Shown here: one piece after another, positions 24,072-32,788 of the stretch
How positions within the stretch are numbered: position 1 is the first letter of the stretch
How the letters are laid out: each line of letters opens with the position of its first letter
NCBI RefSeq assembly: GCF_004795105.1
Contig: NZ_SSBL01000014.1
Location: forward strand, 62,001 to 126,000
From: Streptomyces sp. A0642
GTDB taxonomy: Bacteria > Actinomycetota > Actinomycetes > Streptomycetales > Streptomycetaceae
DNA length: 64,000 nucleotides
Direction: 5' to 3'
Position numbers and translations under genes: made by a program
The notes under the pieces: generated by a model
The model's database searches: none
What the model was told of the DNA's origin: nothing
The model's input: the letters and a program-made list of their open reading frames with translations, nothing else

Positions 24072-24748
24072 CAGCTCTTGGCCTCTCGGCTCGTACGCGC
24101 TCGGGGAGCGTTCGCTGCGGGGGCGTGCGCCCGGCCCTTGCCGTCCCCGCCCCTGGCGTCCCGGTTCCTGCCGTCCCGGCCGTTGCCGTCCCCGCCCTTG
24201 CGGGACAGGACGATCGCGCCGACCAGGGCGGCGAGCAGCAGGACGGAGAGCGCTTCGAAGGGCAGTACCCAGTGCCGGAAGAGGAAGGAGCCGGTGACCT
24301 CGGTGGAGCCCTGGGCCGGTCCGTCCAGTTCGATCCACGTGGCCCGGAAGGCGTCGACGACGACCCAGACGAGGGTGCCGGCCGCGGCGACGGCCACCGC
24401 GAGGGCGGCCCACCGGTTCTCCGAGTCGGCGTCCGGGGAACGGCCGATGGGGGCCCTGGTGAGCATCAGGCCGAACAGGAGGAGGACGACCACGGAACCG
24501 ACGTAGATCAGTACCTGCACCCAGGCGATGAACTCCGCGGTGAGCAGGAGGTACTCGACGGCGAGACCGCCGAGCGCCACGATCAGCCAGAGGGCGGCGT
24601 GCACCAGCTGCCTGGTCGTGACGGTGACGAGGGCTGCGCCGAAGGTGGCGATGCCGACGAGTACGAAGGCGATCTCGACCCCGGTCGGGGAGAGGAAGCC
24701 GGGGTGGCTCGCGGCGGCGGCGAGGGCGGGGCCGGTTGCGGTGATCAC
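24071..24748 (-). CDS. nuoJ: NADH-quinone oxidoreductase subunit J
   Basis: 225 residues from GTG at 24748 (GTGA overlap with nuoI). Five membrane helices; the third carries the flexible YVGSVVVLLLFGLML motif (pi-bulge region) that couples quinone reduction to pumping. The C-terminal 35 residues are Gly/Asp/Arg-rich and disordered. A longer in-frame reading only shadows nuoI. Confidence 0.93.
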   Translation of the reverse strand: MITATGPALAAAASHPGFLSPTGVEIAFVLVGIATFGAALVTVTTRQLVHAALWLIVALGGLAVEYLLLTAEFIAWVQVLIYVGSVVVLLLFGLMLTRAPIGRSPDADSENRWAALAVAVAAAGTLVWVVVDAFRATWIELDGPAQGSTEVTGSFLFRHWVLPFEALSVLLLAALVGAIVLSRKGGDGNGRDGRNRDARGGDGKGRAHAPAANAPRARTSREAKS

Positions 24749-25374
24749 TCCTGTCCCTCCTGATCCGTCGGGGCGGGCGGCGCGGGCGGAGCCTGGGGGG
24801 CGGGCGGCGCGGGCGGGGCGGCCTCCGCTGCCGCGGCGGCTTCCTGTTCGCGCTGGGCGCGGAGTTTGTCCGCCGTCTTGCGGGCGGCGGCGACCTCCTT
24901 CGGCTCCTCGGCGGCCGGGTCGAGAGCGGGCGGCTCCGGAACCGTCCACATCCAGTCGCGGAGCTTGTCGCGCTCGTGGGTGAGGTCGAGGATGTCCGTC
25001 TCCGCGTACTCGAACTCGGGCGACCAGAACAGCGCGTCGAACGGGCACACCTCGATGCAGATGCCGCAGTACATGCAGAGGGAGAAGTCGATCGCGAAGC
25101 GGTCCAGCACGTTGCGGCTGCGCTCGCGGCCGCCCGGGACCGCCGCGGGCACGGTCTCCTTGTGGGAGTCGATGTAGATGCACCAGTCCGGGCACTCGCG
25201 TGCGCAGAGCATGCAGACCGTGCAGTTCTCCTCGAACAGCGCGATGACGCCGCGGGAGCGGGGCGGCAGTTCGGGCTGCACGTCCGGGTACTGGGCGGTG
25301 ACGGTCTTCTTCGTCATCGTCCGCAGGGTGACTGCGAGGCCCTTGGCCAGGCCTGCGCCGGGGATCGGGGGCAC
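24745..25374 (-). CDS. nuoI: NADH-quinone oxidoreductase subunit I (2x[4Fe-4S])
   Basis: 209 residues from GTG at 25374, which shares one base with the nuoH stop. Eight cluster cysteines: 51, 54, 57, 61 (CTVCMLCARECP) and 100, 103, 106, 110 (CMYCGICIEVCP), binding clusters N6a and N6b. In normal complex I these pass electrons from NuoG to NuoB; with no NuoEFG in this operon they are the likely docking point for an external donor such as ferredoxin. The tail from about 165 is Glu/Ala then Pro/Ala-rich. Confidence 0.95.
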   Translation of the reverse strand: MPPIPGAGLAKGLAVTLRTMTKKTVTAQYPDVQPELPPRSRGVIALFEENCTVCMLCARECPDWCIYIDSHKETVPAAVPGGRERSRNVLDRFAIDFSLCMYCGICIEVCPFDALFWSPEFEYAETDILDLTHERDKLRDWMWTVPEPPALDPAAEEPKEVAAARKTADKLRAQREQEAAAAAEAAPPAPPAPQAPPAPPAPTDQEGQE

Positions 25375-26342
25375 TAGTTGATCGCCACCTTCACGATGCC
25401 GGTGAGCGCGATCTGCGCCAGGGCGAGCGGGATGAGAACGGTCCAGGCGAGCTTCTGGAGCTGGTCCTCCCGGAGCCGGGGATAGCTCACGCGCAGCCAG
25501 ATGACGACGAACGCGAGGATGCCGGTCTTCAGGAGCGTCCAGACCCAGCCGAGCCCGTCGGCGCCCAGCGGGCCGTGCCAGCCGCCGAGGAAGAGGACGG
25601 TGGTGAGTCCGCACAGCACGACGATGCCCGCGTACTCGGCGAGCAGGAAGAGGGCGAAACGCAGGCCGGTGTACTCGGTGTACGCGCCGAAGATGATCTC
25701 CGAGTCGGCGACCGGCATGTCGAAGGGCGGGCGTTGCAGTTCGGCGAGCCCGGCCACGAAGAAGACGAGGGCGCCGACGATCTGCCAGGGCAGCCACCAC
25801 CACTCGAAGGCGTTGAGGATGCCGGGGAGCGAGACCGTGCCGGCCGCCATCGCCACGGAGGCGGCGGCGAGCAGCATCGGCAGCTCGTACGCGAGCAGTT
25901 GCGCGGCGGTACGGAGGCCGCCGAGCAGGGAGAACTTGTTCGCGGACGCCCAGCCCGCCATCAGGGAGCCGAGCACGCCGACGCCCATCACGGCGAGCAC
26001 GAAGAAGATGCCCGCGTCGACGACCTGGCCGACCGCGCCCTCACTCGGCCCGATCGGGATCGCGACGAGGACGAGGAGGTACGGGAGCAGCGCGACGGCG
26101 GGCGCGAGCTGGAAGACCCGGCGGTCGGCGTCGGCCGGGACGATGTCTTCCTTCTGCGCGAACTTGACGCCGTCCGCGACGAGCTGGGCCCAGCCGTGGA
26201 AGCCGCCGGCGTACATGGGGCCGAGGCGGCCCTGCATATGGGCCATCACCTTGTGCTCGGCCTGGCCCACGAGGAGGGGGACGACCATGAACACGGCGAA
26301 GACGATGACGAGGCGGAGGGCGACGTCCAGTACGTCGTTCAC
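25374..26342 (-). CDS. nuoH: NADH-quinone oxidoreductase subunit H
   Basis: 322 residues, GTG at 26342 overlapping the nuoC stop. Eight helices; AEHKVMAHMQGRLGPMYAG, ADGVKFAQKEDIVP, AELQRPPFDMPVADSEI and EYTGLRFALFLLAEY are the quinone-tunnel motifs of NuoH. It forms the link between the hydrophilic and pump arms. Confidence 0.96.
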   Translation of the reverse strand: MNDVLDVALRLVIVFAVFMVVPLLVGQAEHKVMAHMQGRLGPMYAGGFHGWAQLVADGVKFAQKEDIVPADADRRVFQLAPAVALLPYLLVLVAIPIGPSEGAVGQVVDAGIFFVLAVMGVGVLGSLMAGWASANKFSLLGGLRTAAQLLAYELPMLLAAASVAMAAGTVSLPGILNAFEWWWLPWQIVGALVFFVAGLAELQRPPFDMPVADSEIIFGAYTEYTGLRFALFLLAEYAGIVVLCGLTTVLFLGGWHGPLGADGLGWVWTLLKTGILAFVVIWLRVSYPRLREDQLQKLAWTVLIPLALAQIALTGIVKVAIN

Positions 26343-27604
26343 TCTTCGCCTCCGGCGGGGGTATGCGGGGTGCTGGGCGGCTGGGAGGTTCGGTCAGCGG
26401 GTGGTTCGGGAGCCGGATCGGCGGAAGCCGCATCCGCGGAAGCCGGACCAGCGGAAGCCGCATCGGTGGACGCCGGGTCATCGGAAGCCGCATCCGCCGA
26501 AGCCGCGTCAGCGGAAGCCGGATCAGCGGGGGTGTCGCTGTGCGGGGCCTCGCCCCGGCCCGCCCCGTCTCGAGCCGGGGGCTCCGCCCCCGGGCCCCCG
26601 GTCCTCAATCGCCGAAGGGGCTGACCTTCACCCGGTTCACCGGCTTGGCCGGTCTCACCGGGTTCCCCGGCTCCACGCCCTGTGTCCGCAGGCTCGTCGA
26701 ACGCCGGGCGGGCCTCGTGCCACGGCGCGTCGGACGGGCGCCCGCGATTCTCGCTCGGGGGCACGGGAGCCGACGCCGCATCCGGATCCGCGCCCGGAGT
26801 GGCCGGGCCCGTGGGTGCTGTCTGCTGGCTGGCCGAGCCCTGCGAGGCGCTGCGGGCACGGCGCGGGGGCTTCGTTCCGGGGGCCGGTTCGGCCACCGGC
26901 GCCGCCGGGGTGGCGGCGGCGTCCGGTGTGGCGTCGCTCGTGGTGCGGGTGCGGCGGGCCGGGCGGTCGCCCGTGGGACGGGCGGCGCGGGCCGGGCGGG
27001 CGGGGGCCGGGGGGAGCTGGCCCTTCAGGGGGCCCCACTCGTTCGGGTCGGGTACACCGGGCGGCAGCATCGTGCGGCGCTTCGGGCCGCCGTGCTCCGA
27101 CTCGCCCGGCTCCTTGGCTCCCGGCCACGCCTTCGCCACGCGGGCCGCCAGGACGAAGTCCTTGCGCAGGGGGTGTCCCTCGAAGCCCTCGGGCAGCAGC
27201 AGCGGGACCAGGTGCGGGTGTCCTTCGAATCCGATCCCGAACATCTCGTGCGTCTCGCGCTCGTGCCAGGCAGCGCCGGCGTACACACCGATCGCGGTGG
27301 GCAGCACAGCCTCCCCGTACGCGACCGTCGTACGGACCAGCAGCCGGCGGACACGGCCGCCCACGGCCGGCAGCGCGGCGACATGGGCGCAGACCCGGAA
27401 GCCGGCGCCCGCCTCGTCCACGGCGCTCAGCCAGTCGAAGTAGGTGCAGCCGAGCCGGTCGCGCGCCGTTTCGAGTGCGGCGATCCACGCGGCGGGGGGC
27501 ACATCGACGGTCAGCAGGTCGTACGCCTGCTCCGCCGTGGCGTCCTCGCCGAAGATCTCCGTGACGGCGTCGGGGAGGCGGTCGTAGTCCTCGGCGGCGG
27601 TCAC
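26339..27604 (-). CDS. nuoC: NADH-quinone oxidoreductase subunit C with long disordered tail
   Basis: 421 residues. The first about 190 are NuoC proper (GCTYFDWLSAVDEAG, HERETHEMFGIGFEGHPHL, LPEGFEGHPLRKDF). From about 195 the protein is disordered, Pro/Ala/Arg-rich, with no NuoD domain: this is not a NuoCD fusion. Residues about 325-345 are encoded by a dispersed Streptomyces palindromic repeat and about 360-400 by 15-bp tandem repeats (D/A-P/A-A-S-A units). Typical NuoC ends near residue 200-240, so the tail is an accretion. The stop overlaps nuoH. Confidence 0.93.
   Translation of the reverse strand: MTAAEDYDRLPDAVTEIFGEDATAEQAYDLLTVDVPPAAWIAALETARDRLGCTYFDWLSAVDEAGAGFRVCAHVAALPAVGGRVRRLLVRTTVAYGEAVLPTAIGVYAGAAWHERETHEMFGIGFEGHPHLVPLLLPEGFEGHPLRKDFVLAARVAKAWPGAKEPGESEHGGPKRRTMLPPGVPDPNEWGPLKGQLPPAPARPARAARPTGDRPARRTRTTSDATPDAAATPAAPVAEPAPGTKPPRRARSASQGSASQQTAPTGPATPGADPDAASAPVPPSENRGRPSDAPWHEARPAFDEPADTGRGAGEPGETGQAGEPGEGQPLRRLRTGGPGAEPPARDGAGRGEAPHSDTPADPASADAASADAASDDPASTDAASAGPASADAASADPAPEPPADRTSQPPSTPHTPAGGEE
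26405..26525 (-). repeat. 15-bp tandem repeats in the nuoC tail
   Basis: About eight degenerate units of GGAAGCCGCATCCGC type encode five-residue blocks DPASA, DAASA, DAASD, DPAST, DAASA, GPASA, DAASA, DPAP. Reading frame is kept because the unit is a multiple of three. Confidence 0.8.
26548..26625. repeat. Dispersed palindromic GC-rich repeat inside nuoC
   Basis: The stretch contains GGGGGCTCCGCCCCC (26577-26591), then CCCCCGGTCCTCAATCGCCG and GGGGCTGA, which I recognise as a repeat found between genes all over Streptomyces chromosomes. Here it is translated in frame within the nuoC tail. Confidence 0.7.
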
Positions 27605-28263
27605 TTCTCCTCCTCCTTCGAGGAGCCGGGCGCCGCCGGGCCCGCGACCAGGCCGCTGCGCAACGCGGCCGTGGAGGGCCGGCCGCCGGCGGCCGTGGCG
27701 TAGCGCTCGCCCAGCGACTCGCGGGCGATCTTCTCCTGGAGCTTGAGAATGCCCTGGAGCAGAGCCTCCGGCCGGGGCGGGCAGCCCGGGACGTAGACGT
27801 CGACGGGGATGATCTGGTCGACGCCCTTCGTCACGGAGTACGAGTCCCAGTAGGGGCCGCCGCAGTTGGAGCAGGCGCCGAAGGAGATGACGTACTTGGG
27901 CTCGGGCATCTGCTCGTAGAGCCGCTTCACGGCGGGCGCCATCTTGTCCGTCACCGTGCCGGAGACGATCATGAGGTCGGCCTGCCGGGGGCCCGGGGCG
28001 AAGGGGATCACGCCGAGCCGGATGAAGTCGTGGCGGGCCATGGACGCGGCGATGAACTCGATGGCACAGCAGGCGAGTCCGAAGTTGAAGACCCAGAGGC
28101 TGTAGCGGCGGCCCCAGTTCAGGACCACCTTCATCGGCTCGGGCGCCAGCCGGGAGAGCACACCGAGGCGCTTCGGCTCCGGGAGGAACGTGGGTACGGG
28201 TTCGGCACCCGCCTCCGGGCCGGGCTGCGGGTGGCCGGAGGACGACGGGCTCGTCACGTCCAT
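27601..28263 (-). CDS. nuoB: NADH-quinone oxidoreductase subunit B (cluster N2)
   Basis: 220 residues from ATG at 28263; a GTG at 28257 in the nuoA stop overlap is equally possible. Cluster N2 ligands C65 and C66 (GLACCAIEF), C131 or C134 in ACSNCGG and C161 (PGCPPRPE). N2 is the last iron-sulfur centre before quinone and normally sits against NuoD, which this operon lacks. The C-terminal 35 residues are extra. Overlaps nuoC by four bases. Confidence 0.95.
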   Translation of the reverse strand: MDVTSPSSSGHPQPGPEAGAEPVPTFLPEPKRLGVLSRLAPEPMKVVLNWGRRYSLWVFNFGLACCAIEFIAASMARHDFIRLGVIPFAPGPRQADLMIVSGTVTDKMAPAVKRLYEQMPEPKYVISFGACSNCGGPYWDSYSVTKGVDQIIPVDVYVPGCPPRPEALLQGILKLQEKIARESLGERYATAAGGRPSTAALRSGLVAGPAAPGSSKEEEK

Positions 28264-28712
28264 TCGAGGACGCCCTTCTTCCATGCGTAGAGCAGTCCCA
28301 CGGCCAGGAAACCGAGGAAGATGAACATTTCGACCAGCGTCGTCGCGCCGTATCCCGGCGCGGCGAAGACGGTCGCCCACGGGAACAGGAAGATCGAGTC
28401 GACGGCGAAGATCACGTAGAGGAAGGCGTACACGTAGTAGCGGACCTGGGTATGCGCCCAGCCCTCCCCCACCGGGTCCACGCCGCACTCGTAGGTGAGG
28501 AGCTTCTCCGGCGTCGGCACCACGGGCCGCAGCAGCCGGCCCGCTCCGAAGGCGACGGCGACGAACAGGACCCCGATCACCGCGAGCAGTCCGACCACCG
28601 AGTAGCTCTGGAAGTAGTCCGACGCGAGAACGGATGACGCGGTCGGTCCCGGCGGGAGCGCCGGGTCCGGCAGGTCCGTCAGGCTCGTCACGCCGCCCGT
28701 CACGTCCGCCAC
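28254..28712 (-). CDS. nuoA: NADH-quinone oxidoreductase subunit A
   Basis: 152 residues, GTG at 28712. Three helices with the NuoA signature KLLTYECGVDPVGE between the first and second and VFAVDSIFLFPWA-like VIFAVDSIFLFPWATV in the second. First gene of the operon. The 171-bp gap to the divergent sensor-kinase start at 28884 must contain both promoters. Confidence 0.95.
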   Translation of the reverse strand: MADVTGGVTSLTDLPDPALPPGPTASSVLASDYFQSYSVVGLLAVIGVLFVAVAFGAGRLLRPVVPTPEKLLTYECGVDPVGEGWAHTQVRYYVYAFLYVIFAVDSIFLFPWATVFAAPGYGATTLVEMFIFLGFLAVGLLYAWKKGVLEWT

Positions 28713-28883
28713 GTCCGCCCCCTCGCTCCCTCAGAACCTGTTCGACGATCTGTACGCACGGGAGTCTAGGCCCTGTAAAGGGACGGTAAGCAGTTGCGTC
28801 GGGCAACTGGTGGGGATATCCCTACTTCGCCCCCACCCACGAGCCCCATGGCGTCCGGGGGCCGCGCCCGGCAGGCTGGTCGC

Positions 28884-30086
28884 ATGACCATGAGCCCTCA
28901 GGTACCCGACCACGACGGGCCGCCTCCTGTCCGCTTCGCCTTCGACCGGTGGACGTGGAAGGAGATCGCGCACCTCCTCACCAACTTTCCGGTGGCGGTG
29001 GCCGGATTCGTCTACACGGTGGTGATGGTCGCCGTCGGGGTGGGGCTGGCCGTCACCGTGGTCGGTCTGCCGCTGCTGGCGCTCGGACTCCAGGGATCCC
29101 GGCTGCTGGGCCGGGCCGAGCGGGGCCGGGCGCGGGGGCTGCTCGGCCTGCGGATCGACGAGCCGAGCCCGATGGCCCGGGTCCGCCGGGAGGAGGGGTT
29201 CTTCGCCTGGCTGTGGTCGAGCCTGAAGGATCCGGTCGGCTGGCGCTCGGTGCTGTACTCCTTCATACGGCTGCCGTGGGGCGTGGTCACGTTCGCGGTG
29301 ACGCTCGTGAGCCTGTTCGTCCTGTGGCCGGTGCTCCCCTATACGGCGCGGCTGCTGACCAACGCCGATCGCGGGATGGTCCGCGGGCTGCTTTCCCCCT
29401 CCGACGAGCTGGAGCGCCGGATCGCCGAGCTGGAGTCGGACCGCGGTGTCGTGGTCGACACGGCCGCCGCCGACCTGCGCCGCATCGAACGCGACCTCCA
29501 CGACGGCGCCCAGGCCCGGCTCGTCGCCCTCGCCATGGGACTCGGGCTGGCGAAGGAGAAGCTGACGGACGACCCCGAAGCCGCCGCCAGGATGGTCGAC
29601 GAGGCCCACGGCGAGGTCAAGGTCGCCCTCCAGGAACTCCGCGACCTCGCCCGCGGCATCCACCCCGCCGTCCTCACCGACCGGGGACTCGACGCCGCCC
29701 TCTCCGCCATCGCCTCCCGTTGCACCGTCCCCGTCACCGTCGACGTCGACCTCCCCGGACGACCCGCCCAGGCCATCGAAGGCATCGCCTACTTCACCGT
29801 CTCCGAACTCCTCCAGAACGTCAGCAAACACAGCGGCGCCCAGAAAGCCTCCGTCGACGTCTGGCGCTCCGCCGACCGCCTGATGCTCCAGGTCACCGAC
29901 AACGGACGCGGCGGGGCGTCGATGGACGGCGGTACGGGGATGTCGGGACTCGCCGAGCGGCTGGGCGCCGTCGACGGACTGTTCGTCCTCGAATCCCCGG
30001 CCGGCGGCCCGACGACCGTCACGGCGGAGCTGCCCTGGCGCGACCGGGAGAGCGAGAAGGCCGCCGCCGACGCCCGCACGGCCTGA
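28884..30086 (+). CDS. Sensor histidine kinase, NarL-system type, first of a tandem pair
   Basis: 400 residues from ATG at 28884. N-terminal putative sensor domain (about 20-160) with two hairpins of membrane helices (FPVAVAGFVYTVVMVAVGVGLAVTVV and PWGVVTFAVTLVSLFVLWPVL). HisKA_3 dimerisation domain has phospho-acceptor H206 in ERDLHDGAQ; the ATPase domain has ELLQNVSKHSGA and VTDNGRGG. From nucleotide 29427 to 29917 it is nearly identical to the second kinase, while sensor domains differ. Divergent from nuoA, and together with the second kinase and the regulator it sits between nuo and kor genes, suggesting control of respiration. Signal unknown. Confidence 0.92.
   Translation: MTMSPQVPDHDGPPPVRFAFDRWTWKEIAHLLTNFPVAVAGFVYTVVMVAVGVGLAVTVVGLPLLALGLQGSRLLGRAERGRARGLLGLRIDEPSPMARVRREEGFFAWLWSSLKDPVGWRSVLYSFIRLPWGVVTFAVTLVSLFVLWPVLPYTARLLTNADRGMVRGLLSPSDELERRIAELESDRGVVVDTAAADLRRIERDLHDGAQARLVALAMGLGLAKEKLTDDPEAAARMVDEAHGEVKVALQELRDLARGIHPAVLTDRGLDAALSAIASRCTVPVTVDVDLPGRPAQAIEGIAYFTVSELLQNVSKHSGAQKASVDVWRSADRLMLQVTDNGRGGASMDGGTGMSGLAERLGAVDGLFVLESPAGGPTTVTAELPWRDRESEKAAADARTA
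29427..29917 (+). repeat. 491-bp near-identical kinase-core repeat, copy 1
   Basis: Matches 31006-31496 at a constant offset of 1579 bp. I count about eight mismatches over 491 bp. Flanking parts of the two kinase genes are much less alike, and both edges of the identity are sharp. Confidence 0.9.
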
Positions 30087-30273
30087 CCCGGCGGCCGGCG
30101 GGGCCCCGAGGGTGGGGAAAACCCCCGGCCGAAGAGGGATACCGCCCTCATGGTGTGCGCGCCCGCCGCCCCGCACCCTGGAAGCGGATACGACGAGCAC
30201 CGCCCGCACGAGCACGCCCACACGAGACGACGAAGCAGCCGACGCAGGCGCGGAAGAAACGGACGGAACCCCC

Positions 30274-31626
30274 ATGGCCACGGCATACGGACCGGACACA
30301 CGGGACCCCCAGCGGTCACACGGTCCGGGGGACCACCTCGCGGCCAGGCGTCTTCTGCCGGCCGCCCTGCGGGCGCCCGTCGAGGGCAGGACCTGGCGCG
30401 AGTTCGCCTATCTCATGCTGAGCTTCCCGATCAGCGTGGTGCTGTTCTGCTTCGCGGTCACCATGACCTCGCTGAGCGCCGGACTGCTCATCACCTTCCT
30501 GGGAGTTCCGCTCCTGGCGGTCGGGCTGACCATGTGCCGGGGGTTCGGCATGCTGGAGCGGGCCAGGGCCCGTGGCCTGCTGAAGCTGGAGGTCGCCGAG
30601 CCCGCCCCGGTGCGGGGACGGACCGGGGGTCTGATGTCGTGGGTCGGGGCGGTGCTGAAGAGCGGGGTGTCCTGGCGGCACCTGCTCTACGCGCTGCTGC
30701 ACTTCCCGTGGGCGGTCTTCGCCTTCTGCGTCTCGCTGAGCCTGTGGACGTGGGGCTGGGCGGCGCTGACGTACCCGGTGTACGCCTGGGCCCTCCCCGC
30801 CCACGCGGGGGTCGACGGGGTGCAGCTGTACGGCGACGGCACGCACGAGGTCTACCTCGACTCGCCCTTCGAACTCGCTCTGACCAGTGCTGTCGGGCTG
30901 CTGATCGTCATGGCCACGGCGTGGGTGATCCGCGGCCTGGCCGCGGTGGACCGCCTCATGGTGTCCGGGCTGCTGGGCCCGTCGCGGCTGGCGACGCGTG
31001 TCACGGAGCTGGAGTCGGACCGCGGTGTCGTGGTCGACACCGCCGCCGCCGACCTGCGCCGCATCGAACGCGACCTCCACGACGGCGCCCAGGCCCGGCT
31101 CGTCGCCCTCGCCATGGATCTGGGGCTGGCGAAGGAGAAGCTGACGGACGACCCCGAAGCCGCCGCCAGGATGGTCGACGAGGCCCACGGCGAGGTCAAG
31201 GTCGCCCTCCAGGAACTCCGCGACCTCGCCCGCGGCATCCACCCCGCCGTCCTCACCGACCGGGGACTCGACGCCGCCCTCTCCGCCATCGCCTCCCGCT
31301 GCACCGTCCCCGTCACCGTCGACGTCGACCTCCCCGGCCGACCCGCCCAGGCCATCGAAGGCATCGCCTACTTCACCGTCTCCGAACTCCTCCAGAACGT
31401 CAGCAAACACAGCGGCGCCCAGAAGGCCTCCGTCGACGTCTGGCGCTCCGCCGACCGCCTGATGCTCCAGGTCACCGACAACGGACGCGGCGGGGCCGGC
31501 CTGGCGTCGGGCAGCGGTCTGGCCGGGCTGACCGAGCGGCTGGACGCGGTGGACGGAATCCTCGTCGTCGACTCCCCCGTCGGCGGCCCCACGAGGGTCA
31601 CGGCCGAACTGCCCTGGCGCGGCTGA
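30274..31626 (+). CDS. Sensor histidine kinase, second of the tandem pair
   Basis: 450 residues from ATG at 30274; earlier in-frame starts are possible because the ribosome site is weak. The putative sensor domain has four hydrophobic segments (SVVLFCFAVTMTSLSAGLLITFLG; FPWAVFAFCVSLSLW; LTSAVGLLIVMATAWVI) with a roughly 40-residue loop containing VDGVQLYGDGTHEVYLDSPF that the first kinase lacks. Phospho-acceptor H269 and the ATPase domain are in the segment shared with the first kinase. It probably signals to the same downstream regulator from a different stimulus. Confidence 0.9.
   Translation: MATAYGPDTRDPQRSHGPGDHLAARRLLPAALRAPVEGRTWREFAYLMLSFPISVVLFCFAVTMTSLSAGLLITFLGVPLLAVGLTMCRGFGMLERARARGLLKLEVAEPAPVRGRTGGLMSWVGAVLKSGVSWRHLLYALLHFPWAVFAFCVSLSLWTWGWAALTYPVYAWALPAHAGVDGVQLYGDGTHEVYLDSPFELALTSAVGLLIVMATAWVIRGLAAVDRLMVSGLLGPSRLATRVTELESDRGVVVDTAAADLRRIERDLHDGAQARLVALAMDLGLAKEKLTDDPEAAARMVDEAHGEVKVALQELRDLARGIHPAVLTDRGLDAALSAIASRCTVPVTVDVDLPGRPAQAIEGIAYFTVSELLQNVSKHSGAQKASVDVWRSADRLMLQVTDNGRGGAGLASGSGLAGLTERLDAVDGILVVDSPVGGPTRVTAELPWRG
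31006..31496 (+). repeat. 491-bp near-identical kinase-core repeat, copy 2
   Basis: Partner of 29427-29917. It covers the dimerisation/phospho-acceptor domain and most of the ATPase domain, and ends at the G box (NGRGGA), after which the two genes diverge again. Direct repeats this long can recombine, with deletion of one sensor domain. Confidence 0.9.
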
Positions 31627-31788
31627 GGTCCCTCGTACGCCCGGTCCCGGAGGAGACGGGAACGCCGCGCCGCAGCTCCGCGAAGAGACGCAACCCCGCG
31701 AGGAGTCGCGACCTCACTGCCGTTACTGGGATGCTGGACGGCGTACGGGCGGGACAGCGGACAAGCGAGCAGTGGGGGAATCAGCGTC

Positions 31789-32463
31789 GTGGTGGAGGAC
31801 AGAGTGCGCGTGGTCATCGCCGAGGATTCGGTACTGCTCCGGGAAGGACTCACCCGGCTGCTGACCGATCTCGGGCATGACGTCGTGGCGGGCGTCGGTG
31901 ACGCCGAGGCGCTGATCAAGACGGTGAGCGACCTCGCCGGCCAGGACGCGCTGCCCGATGTGGTGGTCGCCGACGTGCGGATGCCGCCGACGCACACGGA
32001 CGAGGGCGTGCGGGCCGCGGTGCGGCTGCGCAAGGAGTACCCGGGGATCGGTGTGCTGGTTCTCTCGCAGTACGTCGAGGAGCGGTACGCCACCGAGCTG
32101 CTGGCCGGGTCCAGCCGGGGTGTGGGGTACCTGCTGAAGGACCGGGTCGCCGAGGTCCGCGAGTTCGTCGACGCGGTGGTCCGGGTGGCTCAGGGCGGCA
32201 CGGCGCTGGACCCGGAGGTGGTGGCGCAGCTGCTGGGCCGGAGCCGTAAGCAGGACGTGCTGGCCGGGCTCACTCCGCGTGAGCGCGAGGTGCTCGGCCT
32301 GATGGCGGAGGGCCGGACGAATTCGGCGGTGGCCAGGCAGCTCGTGGTGAGCGACGGCGCGGTGGAGAAGCACGTCAGCAACATCTTCCTGAAGCTGGGG
32401 CTGTCCCCGAGCGACGGGGACCACCGGCGGGTGCTCGCGGTGCTGACGTATCTGAATTCCTGA
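31789..32463 (+). CDS. NarL/LuxR-family response regulator
   Basis: 224 residues, GTG at 31789 (a second GTG follows directly). Receiver domain with acidic pair in IAEDS, phospho-acceptor D62 in VVVADVRMP and the Lys of LLKD; output domain LTPREREVLGLMAEGRTNSAVARQLVVSDGAVEKHVSNIFLKLGL is a LuxR-type helix-turn-helix. Only regulator beside two kinases, in the same orientation, so likely shared by both. Natural target candidates are the nuo operon and korAB on either side. Confidence 0.93.
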   Translation: MVEDRVRVVIAEDSVLLREGLTRLLTDLGHDVVAGVGDAEALIKTVSDLAGQDALPDVVVADVRMPPTHTDEGVRAAVRLRKEYPGIGVLVLSQYVEERYATELLAGSSRGVGYLLKDRVAEVREFVDAVVRVAQGGTALDPEVVAQLLGRSRKQDVLAGLTPREREVLGLMAEGRTNSAVARQLVVSDGAVEKHVSNIFLKLGLSPSDGDHRRVLAVLTYLNS

Positions 32464-32788
32464 GCCGCATCCCGCGGGCCGCACCTCCGATGGCGGCATT
32501 CCGGCGCCGCACCGCCTTTTCTGACACCCAGTCAGGTATCTTTGGAGGCACTCCTTGCACCGCTCCGACCAGGCAAGTGGCGACTCGCCCCTCGCCGACT
32601 CAACCAAAGGTCCGCCGAGGATCCGAGTGGCTGATGAATCATGGCGGAGCAGCACCGGAAAGCGTCTCAAAAGGCCGTCCACCATGTGATCGGCCCGAGG
32701 AAGGCGACCCTTACAGTCGTAGGGTGGGGCTGGGGACCGCCGGCGGGCCGGATGGTTCCGAGCCGCCGCGCCGAGGGAGGTCCAGTAA
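32464..32788 (+). promoter_or_regulatory. 325-bp intergenic region upstream of korA
   Basis: No gene I can support. A near-palindrome ACCCTTACAGTCGTAGGGT (32707-32725, one bulged base) ends in TAGGGT, a fair Streptomyces -10 hexamer, 64 bp before the korA start. It is a candidate korAB promoter/operator; no convincing -35 is seen. GGGAGG (32774-32779) is the korA ribosome site. Confidence 0.35.

Noticed and set aside
26339..27604. NuoCD fusion to explain the missing nuoD
   Set aside because: The C-terminal half of the protein is disordered and repeat-derived, with no 49-kDa-subunit motifs.
29427..31496. Assembly duplication of the kinase region
   Set aside because: Flanking sensor domains and ends differ and the two copies show scattered substitutions, so two true genes exist.
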